The translations under genes and the position numbers were made by a program. A stretch of 64,000 nucleotides of DNA from Sipunculus nudus (taxonomy: Eukaryota; Annelida; Sipuncula; Golfingiida; Sipunculidae), in assembly GCA_026874595.1 (NCBI GenBank), contig CM049311.1, positions 42,907,676-42,971,675 on the forward strand, written 5' to 3'. Positions within the stretch are counted from its first letter, which is position 1. Every line of letters begins with the position of its first letter. This document shows, piece after piece, positions 22,687 through 34,135 of this stretch. Under the pieces are notes generated by a model. It worked only from the letters and a program-made list of their open reading frames with translations. It had not been told where the DNA came from and searched no databases.

Positions 22687-25206
22687 ACAAGGGACCTATG
22701 GGTCACAACGCTGAGCTGTTATATATGATCAAAATAAATGATTTAGAAATGAGGCACATGCTGGTTTTGTGTGGTAATAAATATAAGCTGTATTATGAGT
22801 TGTTGTTGTTTAGCTTATGTATGATTTTGATAGTACCTTTGGAGACTGGGAAGAGGATTGATTTTATTTATTTTATTAACAATTGGAGTACTATTGTCAC
22901 ACTGATTTTGACTTGGCCATATAACTTATAAGCAGAACATATAATATAAGAGTTTAACTATTTATTAAAAAAAATTACAAATATTGTCCCAAATATAATT
23001 TTTATTAATCATGAATACATTTTGAAAGTATTTGCACGAGTATTCATATACTTTCATTTTTACCTGAATTCCCATTCTTTATGCAAGAAATTTTATAATG
23101 GAGTACATAAACATATTCGTATTTAAATACAATTACAAAGTATTTTCACCATGTCTGGTATTTATTCAGTTTTCACCAAACAATGATGTTGAGAATCCAG
23201 AATATACAAAATTCACACATTTAAATAATGATCATAAGTACCTGGTTTTATGGCTTTTATTTATATTAAAAAATAACTGTAAAAAATTAATTTTGGACTA
23301 ATTTCACATCAATGTACACACTAGACACAGTAGGAATCTAGATTAATATTATCAAATGCATCTTTGTCTATCATTAATTTCCTTCATATAATCCCTAATG
23401 ATTAGTAATGAATAATATGATTTACTTCTTTATCATTAAAAATGAACTGAAAAATGCCATAGGTGACTGCATGGTGTTATTTGGAATATGTGACATTCTA
23501 CCAATCAATACAAGATTCTTATATCATCAGTAACTGCAAGTTAATTTCCTGTTATTATAAACTAACAAATTCCTTTTCTAATTTTCTTTAATTTGTTATT
23601 AAAAACCAATAAAAATTTATTAATTATTGTTTATTGTTATGTTGTTGGTTAAAACTACTAGATGAGTTGGGTTGGACACCTGGATCAACTGTGGCTGGCC
23701 ATAAGCTGCCTGGATTCTCGCCTCAAGCGTGCATAATTTGATGAAAGGTCAACAAGGTCAACATACAGGTGACTCAAGAGGGGCTGGAGAGAACCAAAGT
23801 CTGACAGGGTCTCATAAAAAACATTAATAAAAGCTACAATATTTGGCCAATTTCTTTCAGCTTTCTAAACTACAAAGATGAAATCCTTGTGTGCATGATA
23901 TGAAAATTATATCAACAGTGCTCATGGGAAACAAACGTGCCATGGTCACAGTTGGGCAAAATTTAAGGTACTAATTTTATATTTATACTAATAACTTGTA
24001 AAATTTGAAAAATTCAGAACTAATTTTGGGTATTCAATTGAATCTTGATTAAATAATGTTACATCCCTGACAAAAAAATCTCTAGCTTCAGCAATGCCCT
24101 TGTTAAGGGAGTAAATATATTTCTTGATTTTTTACAAAGTGCATTATGTTTGGGCCCATAACTTAAAAAAAATACACAATACTGACATCATTTCTGGCAT
24201 GTGCATAGCGAATGTATAGAAAAATATGTATATTATATATGATCAAAGTTAGATCAGTGGTTTTGATATTAGGCAGTCTTAAAGTGTAACAATGGGTTTT
24301 TAATGGAAAAATGAAGTTTTTCATTGATATCTCGAAGGAATTAAGTCCTAGTGACCAAATTCTTGGCATGGTAGGGGATTTTGGAGAAATCTAACTGTAT
24401 GCCAAATTTAAGGAACTTAGAGCTGAAGCTCGGGAGCTGAGCTCTAGCAAACTGCATAACACTAGCAATATGTGACATGGTGCTTGAAAACTTGAATAAA
24501 ATCTACAGTTTTTGATCAACTGGTTTCAAATTTTTAATGTTAACAGTTGAAATGCTAACAAAAACATGCTGTGAAAATTAAATCCACAGCAGTTACAGCA
24601 AAAAAACGTGCCATGGTCAAAGTTGGGCAAAATTTAAGGTACCAATTTTTTATTTTTGCTAATATTTTAAAAATTTTAAAAGATTTTGATCTAATTTTGG
24701 GTATACAATTAAATTTTGATTAATAAAAGAAATATTACTGGAAAAAAAGTGCTTAGCTTTAACAAGTTTTGTGTTAAGTGATAAAATTTCTTTCCTGATT
24801 ATTTACAAAATGCATTATGTTTGGGCCCATAACTTTTTTAAATTATAGAATACAGACCTAATTTCTGGCATGAACATAGGAATTATATAGAGGATTATTT
24901 ATAGGAAATATGACGAAAAACAGATGAGTGGTTTTGATATTAGGCAGTCCTGAAGTGTGAAAATAGGTTTTTAATAAAAAAATTGAGGTTTTTCCTTAAT
25001 TTCTCAAAGGAATGAAGTCGCAAAGACCCAGTTTTCGGCTTGGTAGGAGATCTTGGGGACATCTAACATTATGCTGAATTTTGGATTCCTAGGTCTTACG
25101 GTTTCAAAACGTGCCACATCTACGGACGGACGGACGGACAGACGGACGGACGACGGACAATGGACCACGACTATAGCTCAGATGACTTATAGTCAGCTGA
25201 GCTAAA
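22687..25206 (-). mobile_element. HelE copy 3
   Basis: Starts acaaGGGACCTATGGGTCAC and ends with an acgg microsatellite, ggaccacgactatagctc, gatgacttat and agtcagctgagctaaaaa. The last 1.3 kb is a tandem duplication of about 670 bases: the segment starting gtgccatggtcacagttgggc near 23940 recurs near 24610. The same duplication exists in HelE copy 4 (37.87 and 38.55 kb). No coding frame. Confidence 0.7.
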
Positions 25207-25881
25207 AATGATTCATACTTCCAAATTGCATCATCATAAGTCTGAATCTTGTCAGACAACACTACATCATGCATACAAATTTTTATTTATTTTTTACCAC
25301 AAAAAATAAATTTGCAAAACAATAAATATCTAAATATAATACTTGATTCAGATTTCACAATTTTAAATTGTGCCTTTATTTATCCATAATTTGCTTCATA
25401 TTTTATAAACTTAAGCATACTGATTATATTTGTTAAAATCATTTAAAAGAAAATTGATTTCTTTAAAAATGCTACATTAACACAACATGGAATCTTCTGG
25501 ATTACACCTCAAGTTACTTTTTCAAGGAAAGTTTTTGTATATTGTAGTGGACACAGTAACATTTACTGCATAACACTTGGTGGGTTGGGTTGGGTTGGGG
25601 GGGGATTGGGGTGTTGATATGAGAATAACTGTGTACCTGTCACAGCAGGGGATCTCCCCCAGTGACTGTAACAAATCAGAAACCTTTGCATAGCTGACTT
25701 CCAGTGACCTGGAGTGGGACTCTGCATCTGAACAAAGCAACTGACTACAATAGAGCCACAAGAAAAAAAATCAATAACTTGCCAAATTTTCAAGCTTTTA
25801 TTTTCAAAAATCAGATTTAAACTAATAAAATACTTATGTTTACATGCTGTGAAAAATTAAATCAATAGAACTTACAGGAAA
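25207..25881. other. Unassigned DNA with a G-quadruplex motif
   Basis: AT-rich, no gene. At 25582-25604 four G-tracts separated by TT (gggttgggttgggttgggg) form a strong G4 candidate. Short frames on the minus strand across it are repeat-driven. Confidence 0.5.
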
Positions 25882-28800
25882 CAAGGCCTACAGGCCTAAT
25901 GCGAACCTGTGCAATGAGATTACACCAGGTATAATACTTCAATGCTGGACCATTACTTTTCAAGAACATGTGTAACATGTATATGAACAATGCAAGTACT
26001 AAACACTTAGAACAAGAAACAATTAAATGAACATCACTGCTGCAATTCTGGCATGGGTCCACACAACACAAAAACTAGAATATGGGAAGTCAACAAGTGA
26101 CTACTTGTATCCTCCAAAATCAGAGTGGGAAAGGTGAAGTGAGGCATGGATTGAGTGACAAGGGGAAATAGAGTGAGGTGTGTTGCATAATAGCCTGGAT
26201 GTTTGCAGCTGAAATGTGTATGTAGGTTGCGCCACCTACCATAAAATCCAGTAAGCTGTCCAAGATGTATAAACATGCATAATTTTAGGCAGATAAGTCA
26301 AATCACTACTGAGATATGAGTGATTTAAGCCCACAGCAGACAAACAGACAGACACTGTGCAAAAAAAGTGGCAGGTGGCGCCACCAATTTTGTGTATGAT
26401 TAAGAGATATGTGAGATCTATAGTTTCTATACACATGCAAAATTTCAGGGGGATATGTCAAACCAGTCCTGATATATAAGCCTGAATGTGTGCAGCATAT
26501 ACATAAATATCGGTGGCGCCACCTGCCACAAAATCCAGAAAGCTATCCAAGATGTGTAAACCTGCAAAATTTTAGGCAGATAAGTCACACCACTACTGAG
26601 ATATGAGTGATTTTAGCCCACAGCTGACAAACAGACAGAAGCTGTGCAAAAATGGTGTTAGGTGGCACCACCAATTTTGTGTATGATTAAGAGCTATGTG
26701 AGATCTATACACATGCAAAATTTCAGGGGGATATGTCAAACCAGTCCTGAGATATAAGCCTGAATGTCTGCAGCGTAATTTTGAATGTACTAGGCGCCAC
26801 CTGTCATAAAATCAACAAAGCTGTCAAGGATGTATAAACCTGCAAAATATCAGGTGGATAAGTAAAACCACTGCCGAGATATGAGTGATTTTATCCCAAG
26901 GCAGATGAACAGATGGACGCTGTGCAGAAATGGTTGCAGGTGGCACCACCAGTTTTGCGTATGATAAAGACCTATGGGAGATCTATACACATGCAAAATT
27001 TTGACCCAACTGGTCAAACGGTTCGCGAGAAAGAACTTGGATATCTGCAGCTTAAACGTGAATGTAGGTGGCGCCACCTGTCATAAAATCAAGAAAGCTG
27101 TCCAGGATGTATACACATGTAAAATTTCAGATGGAAAAGTCCAACCAATGCAGAAATATGAGTGTTTTTATCCCAAGGCAGATGAACAGATGGACGCTGT
27201 GCAAAAATGGTTGCAGGTGGCACCACCATTTTTAGTGTATGTTATAAAGCTTTCCAAGGGCTACATTTGTGCAAAATCTTTAGCCTTATCGGTCAAACGG
27301 TTCCCGAGATATGGGGGTTTATGTGTGGAAACAGACGCACAAATGGACGCTGGGCAGAGAGGAAAGGTCAGAGGTCACCAAAAAATTAGGGCGCAGCAGT
27401 TCACAAGTGACCCATCATGATTCTGAATTTTGAAAATTCTGCCCAGTGGTTATGGAGGAGTTCTCCGAAACCTATGCGGTGATGGCGGCAGCGTCTGCAT
27501 CTGACTGAAAACTTACTAGTATCCGCAAAACTCTGTTTTGGAGGATACAATGATTGTACCTGGCACCACCAGTCTTATATACAACAAAGAGATATATACA
27601 TATGCCCAATGTCAGTCTAGATATGTCAAACCCCTCCTGTGAAATAAGCAGGGACATACACCGTGCAAAAATTATTGTAGGTGGCGACACCTGTCTTGTA
27701 CACTATAAAGCTACCCAATATGTATAAACATACCCAATTTTAGGCTGATGTATCAAAGTCCTCTGTAGAAATAAGCCGTCGCATACACTGCAAAAGTCAA
27801 TGTAGGTGGCACCAACTGTCATGTAAATGAGAATTCCATCAAAGACGCATAGACAGGTATCAGTCCAATACATCAAACTTCCCCAGAGTTTGATGCACTG
27901 GGCTGACAAGGCTTAGTGAGTAAGGCAGTTGCCCCCGAGTGACCTGTGACAAATTGCTGCCTCAAACTACTGCACTGAGCGAACTCTTGACCTGCACCTG
28001 GCTAGACTGAGTGAACTTTTGACCTGTATCTGGCTGCACTGAGTGAACTCTTTACCTGTTGCATAATCTGACACAGTTGGTAGTCTGCCAAAGTTATAAA
28101 TAGATTCAGGCTGAACTTTGGTGCCAAATATGATGCAGTGAGCAGTCTGCCAAAGCTATAAATAGAATGCAGCTACTGCACTGAGTGAATTCTATACCTG
28201 GCTGCACTTCTTCCAATCCTGGCACTGTGCCAAAACTATTTATAGAGCTGTCATCATCTTGGCTAATGGCCAACATCAAGGCACTGGCAATCTGCCAATG
28301 GTAAACCAAGTGCTGCCATCTGTACACAAAAGTGGTCCCTACTTGAAATAACTTTGAAATTTATTTTCCCAATACAAAATGCTTTTCAGCTGACTTTTTA
28401 TAAAAAAGAAATCAGGAATATATGTAAAATTATTACAGATGCATACTGAATGCAAAATTAAAATACAGATTATATCATTGATGGCAAATTCTTGAATTAA
28501 GGTGAGTAGGGATACCAATAATTTATAATCCAGGTACAGTTGTCTTTACATAGTCATAGAGAGCTGTATATCCATGATTGTAACATTGCCTTGTATGATG
28601 AATAACCTAAATCATAAATCTAAATTTTTTAAAAGCTTTTAAAAAAAACTTTCTTGTCAATATTAACCAAATATAACCTGAAATCTAAATGTCTAGTGGC
28701 ATGATGTAATAGATGCTGATAAACTGGTGCCAGGCTAGATGTAACAGCATAACACAGCTTACATATATGGTAAAATGACTCAATTCAATCTCCATAATTC

Positions 28801-29791
28801 AGCCAAAAATCATTCATGTGGAACAATTAATGACAATTATTATAAGAATTATTGTAGGGATTATTCTTGTAAGATATTTAACAAACTCGCTTCAGTGGCA
28901 TCAGTCGAAAAACGTTTCGCAGGTTTATAACTCATATAGGAAGATACAGCAAACTGGCTAAGTTCAGCTTCCCGTAACTCAGCCAAAAAGCACTGAACCA
29001 AAACCATTTGAACAAATTGAATTAACAACATCTGAGGATAGTTAATGTGTGAAATTTAAGAATTTGGCCCAGTGGTTTTTGAGAAGAAGATCTTTGTAGC
29101 CACTGAGCTAAAATGGGCTGTTATGGCGCCAAAAGTCACTGAAAAGAGATTATTTGAACAAACTTAAGAAAGCACTCCCCTAGGATCATTTCTGCGCGAT
29201 ATTAAACATTTTGGCCATATGGTTTCAGAGAAGAAGTTTTTTGTAGCCCTCAGTGTGATACAGGCACTAATGACCCCGTACAAAACAGGCCGATGCAGGA
29301 GGCGCCACCAAAACCTCAATTTCAGATATAACCTATGTGACTAACATTGGCATAAAATTTGGTGATGATAGCTCCAGCCGTTTCTGAGATTTAAATTTTA
29401 ATATGCTTTTTTGCACAGTTAACACAGTTCAACCTCCTGTAACTCGGCCAAAAATCTCCGAACTGGAACCATTCGAACAAAGTTAAGAAAGATTGTTCCA
29501 GGGATCATTTCTGTGAAATATTGGACAATTTGGCTGGACACTTTTGGAGAAGAAGATTTTTAAATATTTTTTAGCTTTTACCCTATAAAATCTAAGAAAA
29601 TGCAGTTAGAAAAAAATAAACAAGATCTGATATAGTTTTTTGGATGACTGATTATTTGCAAAAAATTTGGTGATGCTAGCTCCTGCCATTTTTGAGATAG
29701 CTATGGTTAACGTACAGACGACGCATGACCCACAACACGAAACGCACAATGGACGACGACTCACCATTGCATAAGCTCACAGGTTCGCTAA
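25882..29791 (-). mobile_element. HelA copy 3, split by HelB copy 2
   Basis: Left part 25882-26072 and right part 27550-29791 are one HelA element; its start, TATAAATA blocks and CTCACAGGTTCGCTAAAAA end are all present. HelB sits where HelA copies 1 and 2 read acacaaaaatgattg without interruption. Non-coding. Confidence 0.75.
26073..27549 (-). mobile_element. HelB copy 2 nested in HelA
   Basis: Starts aactagaatatgggaagtc and ends ggaggatacaa. On the minus strand the left end gives GTAGTC...GACT-type hairpin, spacer and CTAGTT. The core has eight palindromes of ggtggcgccacc type starting at 26225, 26374, 26512, 26661, about 26791, 26939, 27067 and 27216, with spacings of 149, 138, 149, 130, 148, 128 and 149. 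This is a dimeric repeat of about 280 bases. Reading frames here, including a 148-codon one at 26974-27420, are repeat-derived. Confidence 0.75.
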
Positions 29792-30670
29792 AAATCATTC
29801 CAGTGTGACAAAAACCTGTAGAGCCATAAAATTCACCTGCTACTATAATAAGAACTAGATCATTAAAAACTTTTTGAGAAGTGTCGCATATGAAATGTAA
29901 ACATTTTTTATAAACAAATTCATAAAAAATCCAAAAATCATCCAAGTGTGACCAAAACCTAATCAGTTCTGTAGACCCATAAGATGCACCTGCTACCACA
30001 ATTAGAGGTAGATCTGAGTAAACTTTTCGAGACATCGTGTCGTAATACAATTGTTTATGGACGGATGGACAGAGAGACGGACGGGGCTGATCACTTAACC
30101 CCCCCCCCCAACAGCTCCACTGAGGCGCCTTGGGATAAATAGTAAATTCAAGGGGTAAAAAAGATGTAATAAAAAATGAGTATCTACAGAACATTTGTTC
30201 ATTGTTTTCCTGCCTTAGCCGAATGGGAAATACAGCTTTGTTTGTCCTGTATGTACATGTGCAGTGGTGTTGTAATTCCTACCATTCCCCCCTCCCCTGC
30301 CATTGATTCCTTACATCTATGCATGGTGACATTAGTTTAGTTGCAATTGTAAAAATTTATTATTATTTTCTTTTAAATTAGTATTAGAAAACATAAACTT
30401 TGATAAAAATTAAATATATTTTTGCCTAAGGAGAATGGGACAAAGTGGTCAGCTCTGTGAATTAAGTGATCAAATGTGTAAACTGCTGAACTGTCAACAA
30501 TTTATCAAAAAGCCAACAAATTATCATGGTAATAATATGCTTCAGTTTTAAAATTAGGATACACATGGTCAGGTCACAAAATATCATTTGAAACAATTTC
30601 TTACTCATCAATACAAACCAATAATATCAACATACCATGGTCTATATTACCACATTCCTTTCAGACTCTC
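29792..30670 (+). mobile_element. Inverted HelE-like and microsatellite-bearing repeat fragments
   Basis: About 30330-30665 matches the reverse complement of HelE copy 1 (about 7810-8060), the only clear opposite-orientation fragment I found. About 29795-30120 is another repeat ending with gacggacggggctgatcac and a run of C near 30101-30109. No gene. Confidence 0.5.
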
Positions 30671-30804
30671 TGTAGTGTACTGACTTGGTGCGCCACCTTG
30701 TGGTCACACCAGAACTATTGCTGTTTGTTATGTTTACAGTAATAAATAAGTTTATACCAAGCTGTTGTTCTTTGAGTACGACTCCGTGACTTGGCTGCCT
30801 AACA
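30671..30804 (+). repeat. Possible short LTR/leader of gypsy-4
   Basis: Starts tgtagtgtactgac and ends ctgcctaaca, interrupting the inverted HelE fragment. An AATAAA lies near 30741. It stands about 160 bases upstream of a gag frame. No second LTR is present, so the boundaries are tentative. Confidence 0.35.
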
Positions 30805-30965
30805 AACACAAAAGTGGTGACAAGACATTTATTTTTACCACAGCCGAGCGTAGGAGACTTCGGCAAGCCATGTTGAAGAGTTTTCCGTAAGTGATACACT
30901 CTTTTGTGAACTTTATACATGCTGGAACACTTTTCTTGTGACGCCTAGCGGAGCGACAAAGCAAC

Positions 30966-31433
30966 ATGGCAGCGGCAACCATCAGTCACGTGGGACCATA
31001 CTTTCCCACTGATTAAAAATGGACAAATTATCAAACCAGACTCAAGTTATGGATGTTGTCTAATAAAACAGAAGATGAACAGAAAGCTGCTACTCTCCTG
31101 ACTGTCATCGGTCCAGCAGTCTTTGAAACCGTGAGTAGTTTAATATTTCCCGCTTGTGTTGTTGATCAAACTTATGATGCACTAGTTAAAGTGCTGAATG
31201 AACATTATAGGTCAGCTAGTACCCCACTGGCCAATAGACTAAAGTTCACGTCAAGAAAACAGAATAAAGGTGAAACAGTTAATGAGTATATTGCTGACTC
31301 AAAGAGATCAACTGTTGATTGTCAATATACCCATGAGGATAAAGCTGAAGAATGTTTGTTAGAAACATTGTGTCATGGAGACCAGGATAGCAGAATTACT
31401 AAGAGACTGTTAGATCAAAAGATTTTGATCTAA
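30966..31433 (+). pseudogene. gypsy-4 gag fragment
   Basis: From the ATG at 30966 the frame gives MAAATISHVGPYFP, a stop (TAA) soon after, then a 126-codon open stretch typical of Ty3/gypsy gag: LTVIGPAVFETVSSL, a YDALVKVLNEHY segment, NRLKFTSRKQNKGETVNEYI and LLETLCHG. Such capsid proteins coat retrotransposon RNA. The frame ends where a HelE-like tip begins at about 31437, so protease and pol are absent. Whether the rest was deleted or the fragment was captured is not decided by this sequence. Confidence 0.75.
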
Positions 31434-31436
31434 TTT

Positions 31437-31458
31437 TTATAGTCAGCTGAGCTAAAAA
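31437..31458 (-). mobile_element. HelE 5' tip abutting gag
   Basis: tatagtcagctgagctaaaaa, the terminal bases of HelE, directly follows the gag frame with no further HelE sequence. Confidence 0.6.
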
Positions 31459-32930
31459 GTCATCATGCTTGAATTCTAGGCCATTATTCAGTATAAAATT
31501 TGTCTGTCATACGCATTTTAACTCAAGGAATCAAATGTGACCATTAAAAATATCATACATTATATATTTTCTTCAATATCTGAGGAAGTTGCTCACCAGC
31601 CGGCCAGCTGTCAGTGCCGATCGACAGTCACCCCCGGCTGGGAAAGACTGGATAATTTTAGTTTAATCGAGCGAGTTTCTCTCCCAAACAAAAAGTATAC
31701 CTTATTTATTCATCAAATATTATTGTTCTCATTTTTAAAGTGATAAAATCAAGTATTTTTGTAGATATTTCTAGTTCTAGTGACGAGGCGGACTGTCAGA
31801 TTGCATAGGTTTGAAATGGCAGTTGGGAGGTCACGTGACATGACACCCCCATGTAAACAATAACAGACTGCACGTGTTTTAGTGGGCGTTGTCTGGTCTT
31901 GTGCCTTCTCAAAAACAGAGTGGAGTCAGTGTCGTTTCGTTGAACCTCTACGTCAACTGAAATGAAATTATTTAGCCGGCAAGACACAACCCTGGAGACC
32001 TGCTGTCACTGCCGATGCCAGCTCGCCTCGAGCCATGTAAAACATTGGATATTTCAATCAATCTTGCGAATTTGTGTATTATATTATACGTCAGTATTTA
32101 ATATGCATATAATTTTTTATGTATAAGGTAATAAGCAATGAAACTGATGATTTTGTAAGATATCTCAGTGGCGTAGGAAGTGCCTAATGTATTTGCCTAA
32201 GCCTTGAAGGGATGAGGTCAGTGTGAAGTTTCTTTGAGGAATGATGTAAATTCCATCAATTTACATGTTAAAATCCATTGTTTTTCTTCTCATTTTACAT
32301 GCCTCACATGGAAACAACTGGGACTTCATTTCTTAATTGAGTGTGTTAAGTATTATATAGGTCAGGATTGTGTAATTTTTATATGTAAGGTAATTAAATT
32401 TAATGTAATTCATTTTAGTGAGAATGGTTCGAAGTATACTAGTCTTGTGTGCTTAATATTTAAACTGATAACCTTATGGAGACATTTGCACTGGAATATA
32501 ATTTTTTTGGTTCAATGTGAAAAATCAGGCCAGTTTTCCGTAAATTTATTGTCAATGACAATATTTATGTGATAACTGAAACAAACTTCATGTAAGTCTG
32601 AAAATGGTAACCTTGGCCTCTCGGTGAGTCTATATTTGTTTTGTGCTTCACAGGTAACCATGCGTGCCAAGGCATGATTTTGAGTAAATTTAAAAACTAA
32701 ATAACAGTTCTACATTTTTATAAGGGTTTGAAGAAGAATATATCAGGGTATGAATATCATCAATTGGGCATATGATTCTGTAAATTCAGTATTTAAAAGT
32801 TTTTGTGTGGTGCATTTTATGTTTTATTTTTTTTTCAAACTTTTCCAGATTTTCCAGGGGGTTTTATTAAATGAAAGGGAGTACCAAATTAGCGGTATGA
32901 TATAAATTTACTCTATGCAATCGGCTGTAT
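31459..32930. other. Unassigned, partly GC-richer DNA with E-box palindromes
   Basis: No domain-bearing frame. Around 31590-32040 the sequence is richer in CpG and carries GTCACGTGAC (31830-31839), a second CACGTG (31871-31876) and a ctgtcagtgccgat motif near 31608 echoed as ctgtcactgccgat near 32003. This looks like a possible unique or regulatory region. From about 32050 to 32930 it is AT-rich. Confidence 0.4.
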
Positions 32931-33009
32931 GGGGAAAAAAGACAATAATAAAATATTTCATCAGGAACATTTCTATTTCTCACCATATATACTGTTCATT
33001 TATTTTACT

Positions 33010-33650
33010 TGGCTACCACCATTTATGGCCCATGTACGGCTGACTGTCCGGGTTAGGGTAGAGATCCCGCACCAGGGAGAGGACGCAGTCTGGCATAATT
33101 TCCCTCTGCACTCTCACCACGGTGTCGTCCACCTCTGGTCTTGCGAGCGCACGTGCCTTCCTGTCCAGGTAGTTTGGATGCCGCCAGGTGTTTTGATCCT
33201 CCAGCATCTTCCAAAATTTCTTGTAAAGATGTCGTCTGACACCACTGTTTCTCTGATGTGGAGCTTGTCCCCGCCCCAACCATGCCTGTCGACTGTGGTC
33301 ACACATGGATCGCACAGACAGTGGGGACAAGCTCGGTCGACAGTACAGTCCACGGACTCGCATTCAATGTGACCTGCTGGTTGTTGGCACTGCTTTTGCT
33401 GTGTTCCTCGTGAACACAGCACCTCTGGTTGATCACCACAGGATTCCGATGCCGGAATCTCTTGCGACTCTCTTTGTTGCCCAGCTACTGAAGACGTTCC
33501 AGCACTAACATATGATGTAACATGTAACTGTCATCCAGGTTGTCCATACAGTTCCTCAATAGCCTGCCTTTCTTCTTGGGTTACCAGCAGAGGCATAAGT
33601 GTTCGCTGTTCCTTTGCTAATGCTAATGTGATTGAATGCTACCTTCGCGG
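33010..33650 (-). pseudogene. Gene B, conserved Cys-rich protein of unknown function (decayed)
   Basis: Minus-strand frames join into one recognisable protein. From about 33640: a QRTLMPLLVTQEERQAIEELYG segment, an in-frame TGA near 33545, then a spacer and CPHCLCDPCVT (CX2CXCX2C, possible metal site). After a frame change near 33285 come PHQRNSGVRRHLYKKFWKML, REIMPDCVLSLVRDLYPNP and a final PYMGHKW before the stop near 33010. I recognise this C-terminal signature (IMPxCVL...LYPNP...YMGHKW) from uncharacterised marine-invertebrate proteins, from memory only; the function is unknown to me. It points away from gene A, with about 490 bases between the likely starts. A 12-base inverted repeat (33261-33272 and 33323-33334) flanks the Cys motif. 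Confidence 0.6.
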
Positions 33651-34135
33651 TAGAAAATAGTACAGACCATGACATAAATTTGTATACAATGTATGCATGG
33701 TAATTTCAAACAAAAGACCGACAACATGACACAGGATAGGCGTTTGAACTTATTGCGCTGTGTATAAAATATGATTAGAATTTGTTAATGTGTTTATACA
33801 CACAAATATATATGGAATGACACTAAATATAATTCAGAGGTCATCTTTGATGACATGTTCAGTTGTCATTTTCAAAGAAAGTGTTCACATGTTCTGGTAG
33901 AAATTGACCTTTCTGAATTTAGCAAAATCACGACATCAATCAACGTATTCATCGGTTTTATTAGAAGTAAATGTACATGTATCAACATTGTGGTATATTG
34001 CGTTGTCTGTTTCAAAAGTAAATGCATATAGAAGGGCAACCGGCTGTAGTTTGGTCAGTTAGTCTTTGTAGCTTTAGCTGTTCAGACAAGCTTTCTCGTG
34101 CCAAGTGCTTACGCCAACCTTTAATTACGACAATG

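Noticed and set aside
26974-27420. 148-codon plus-strand frame
   Set aside because: Lies entirely in the HelB palindrome array and is not kept in other HelB copies.
29676-30194. 172-codon minus-strand frame
   Set aside because: Spans the HelA end, microsatellite and poly-C of separate repeats, so it cannot be one ancestral gene.
32929-33372. 147-codon plus-strand frame
   Set aside because: Antisense shadow of gene B, whose minus-strand reading carries the conserved motifs.
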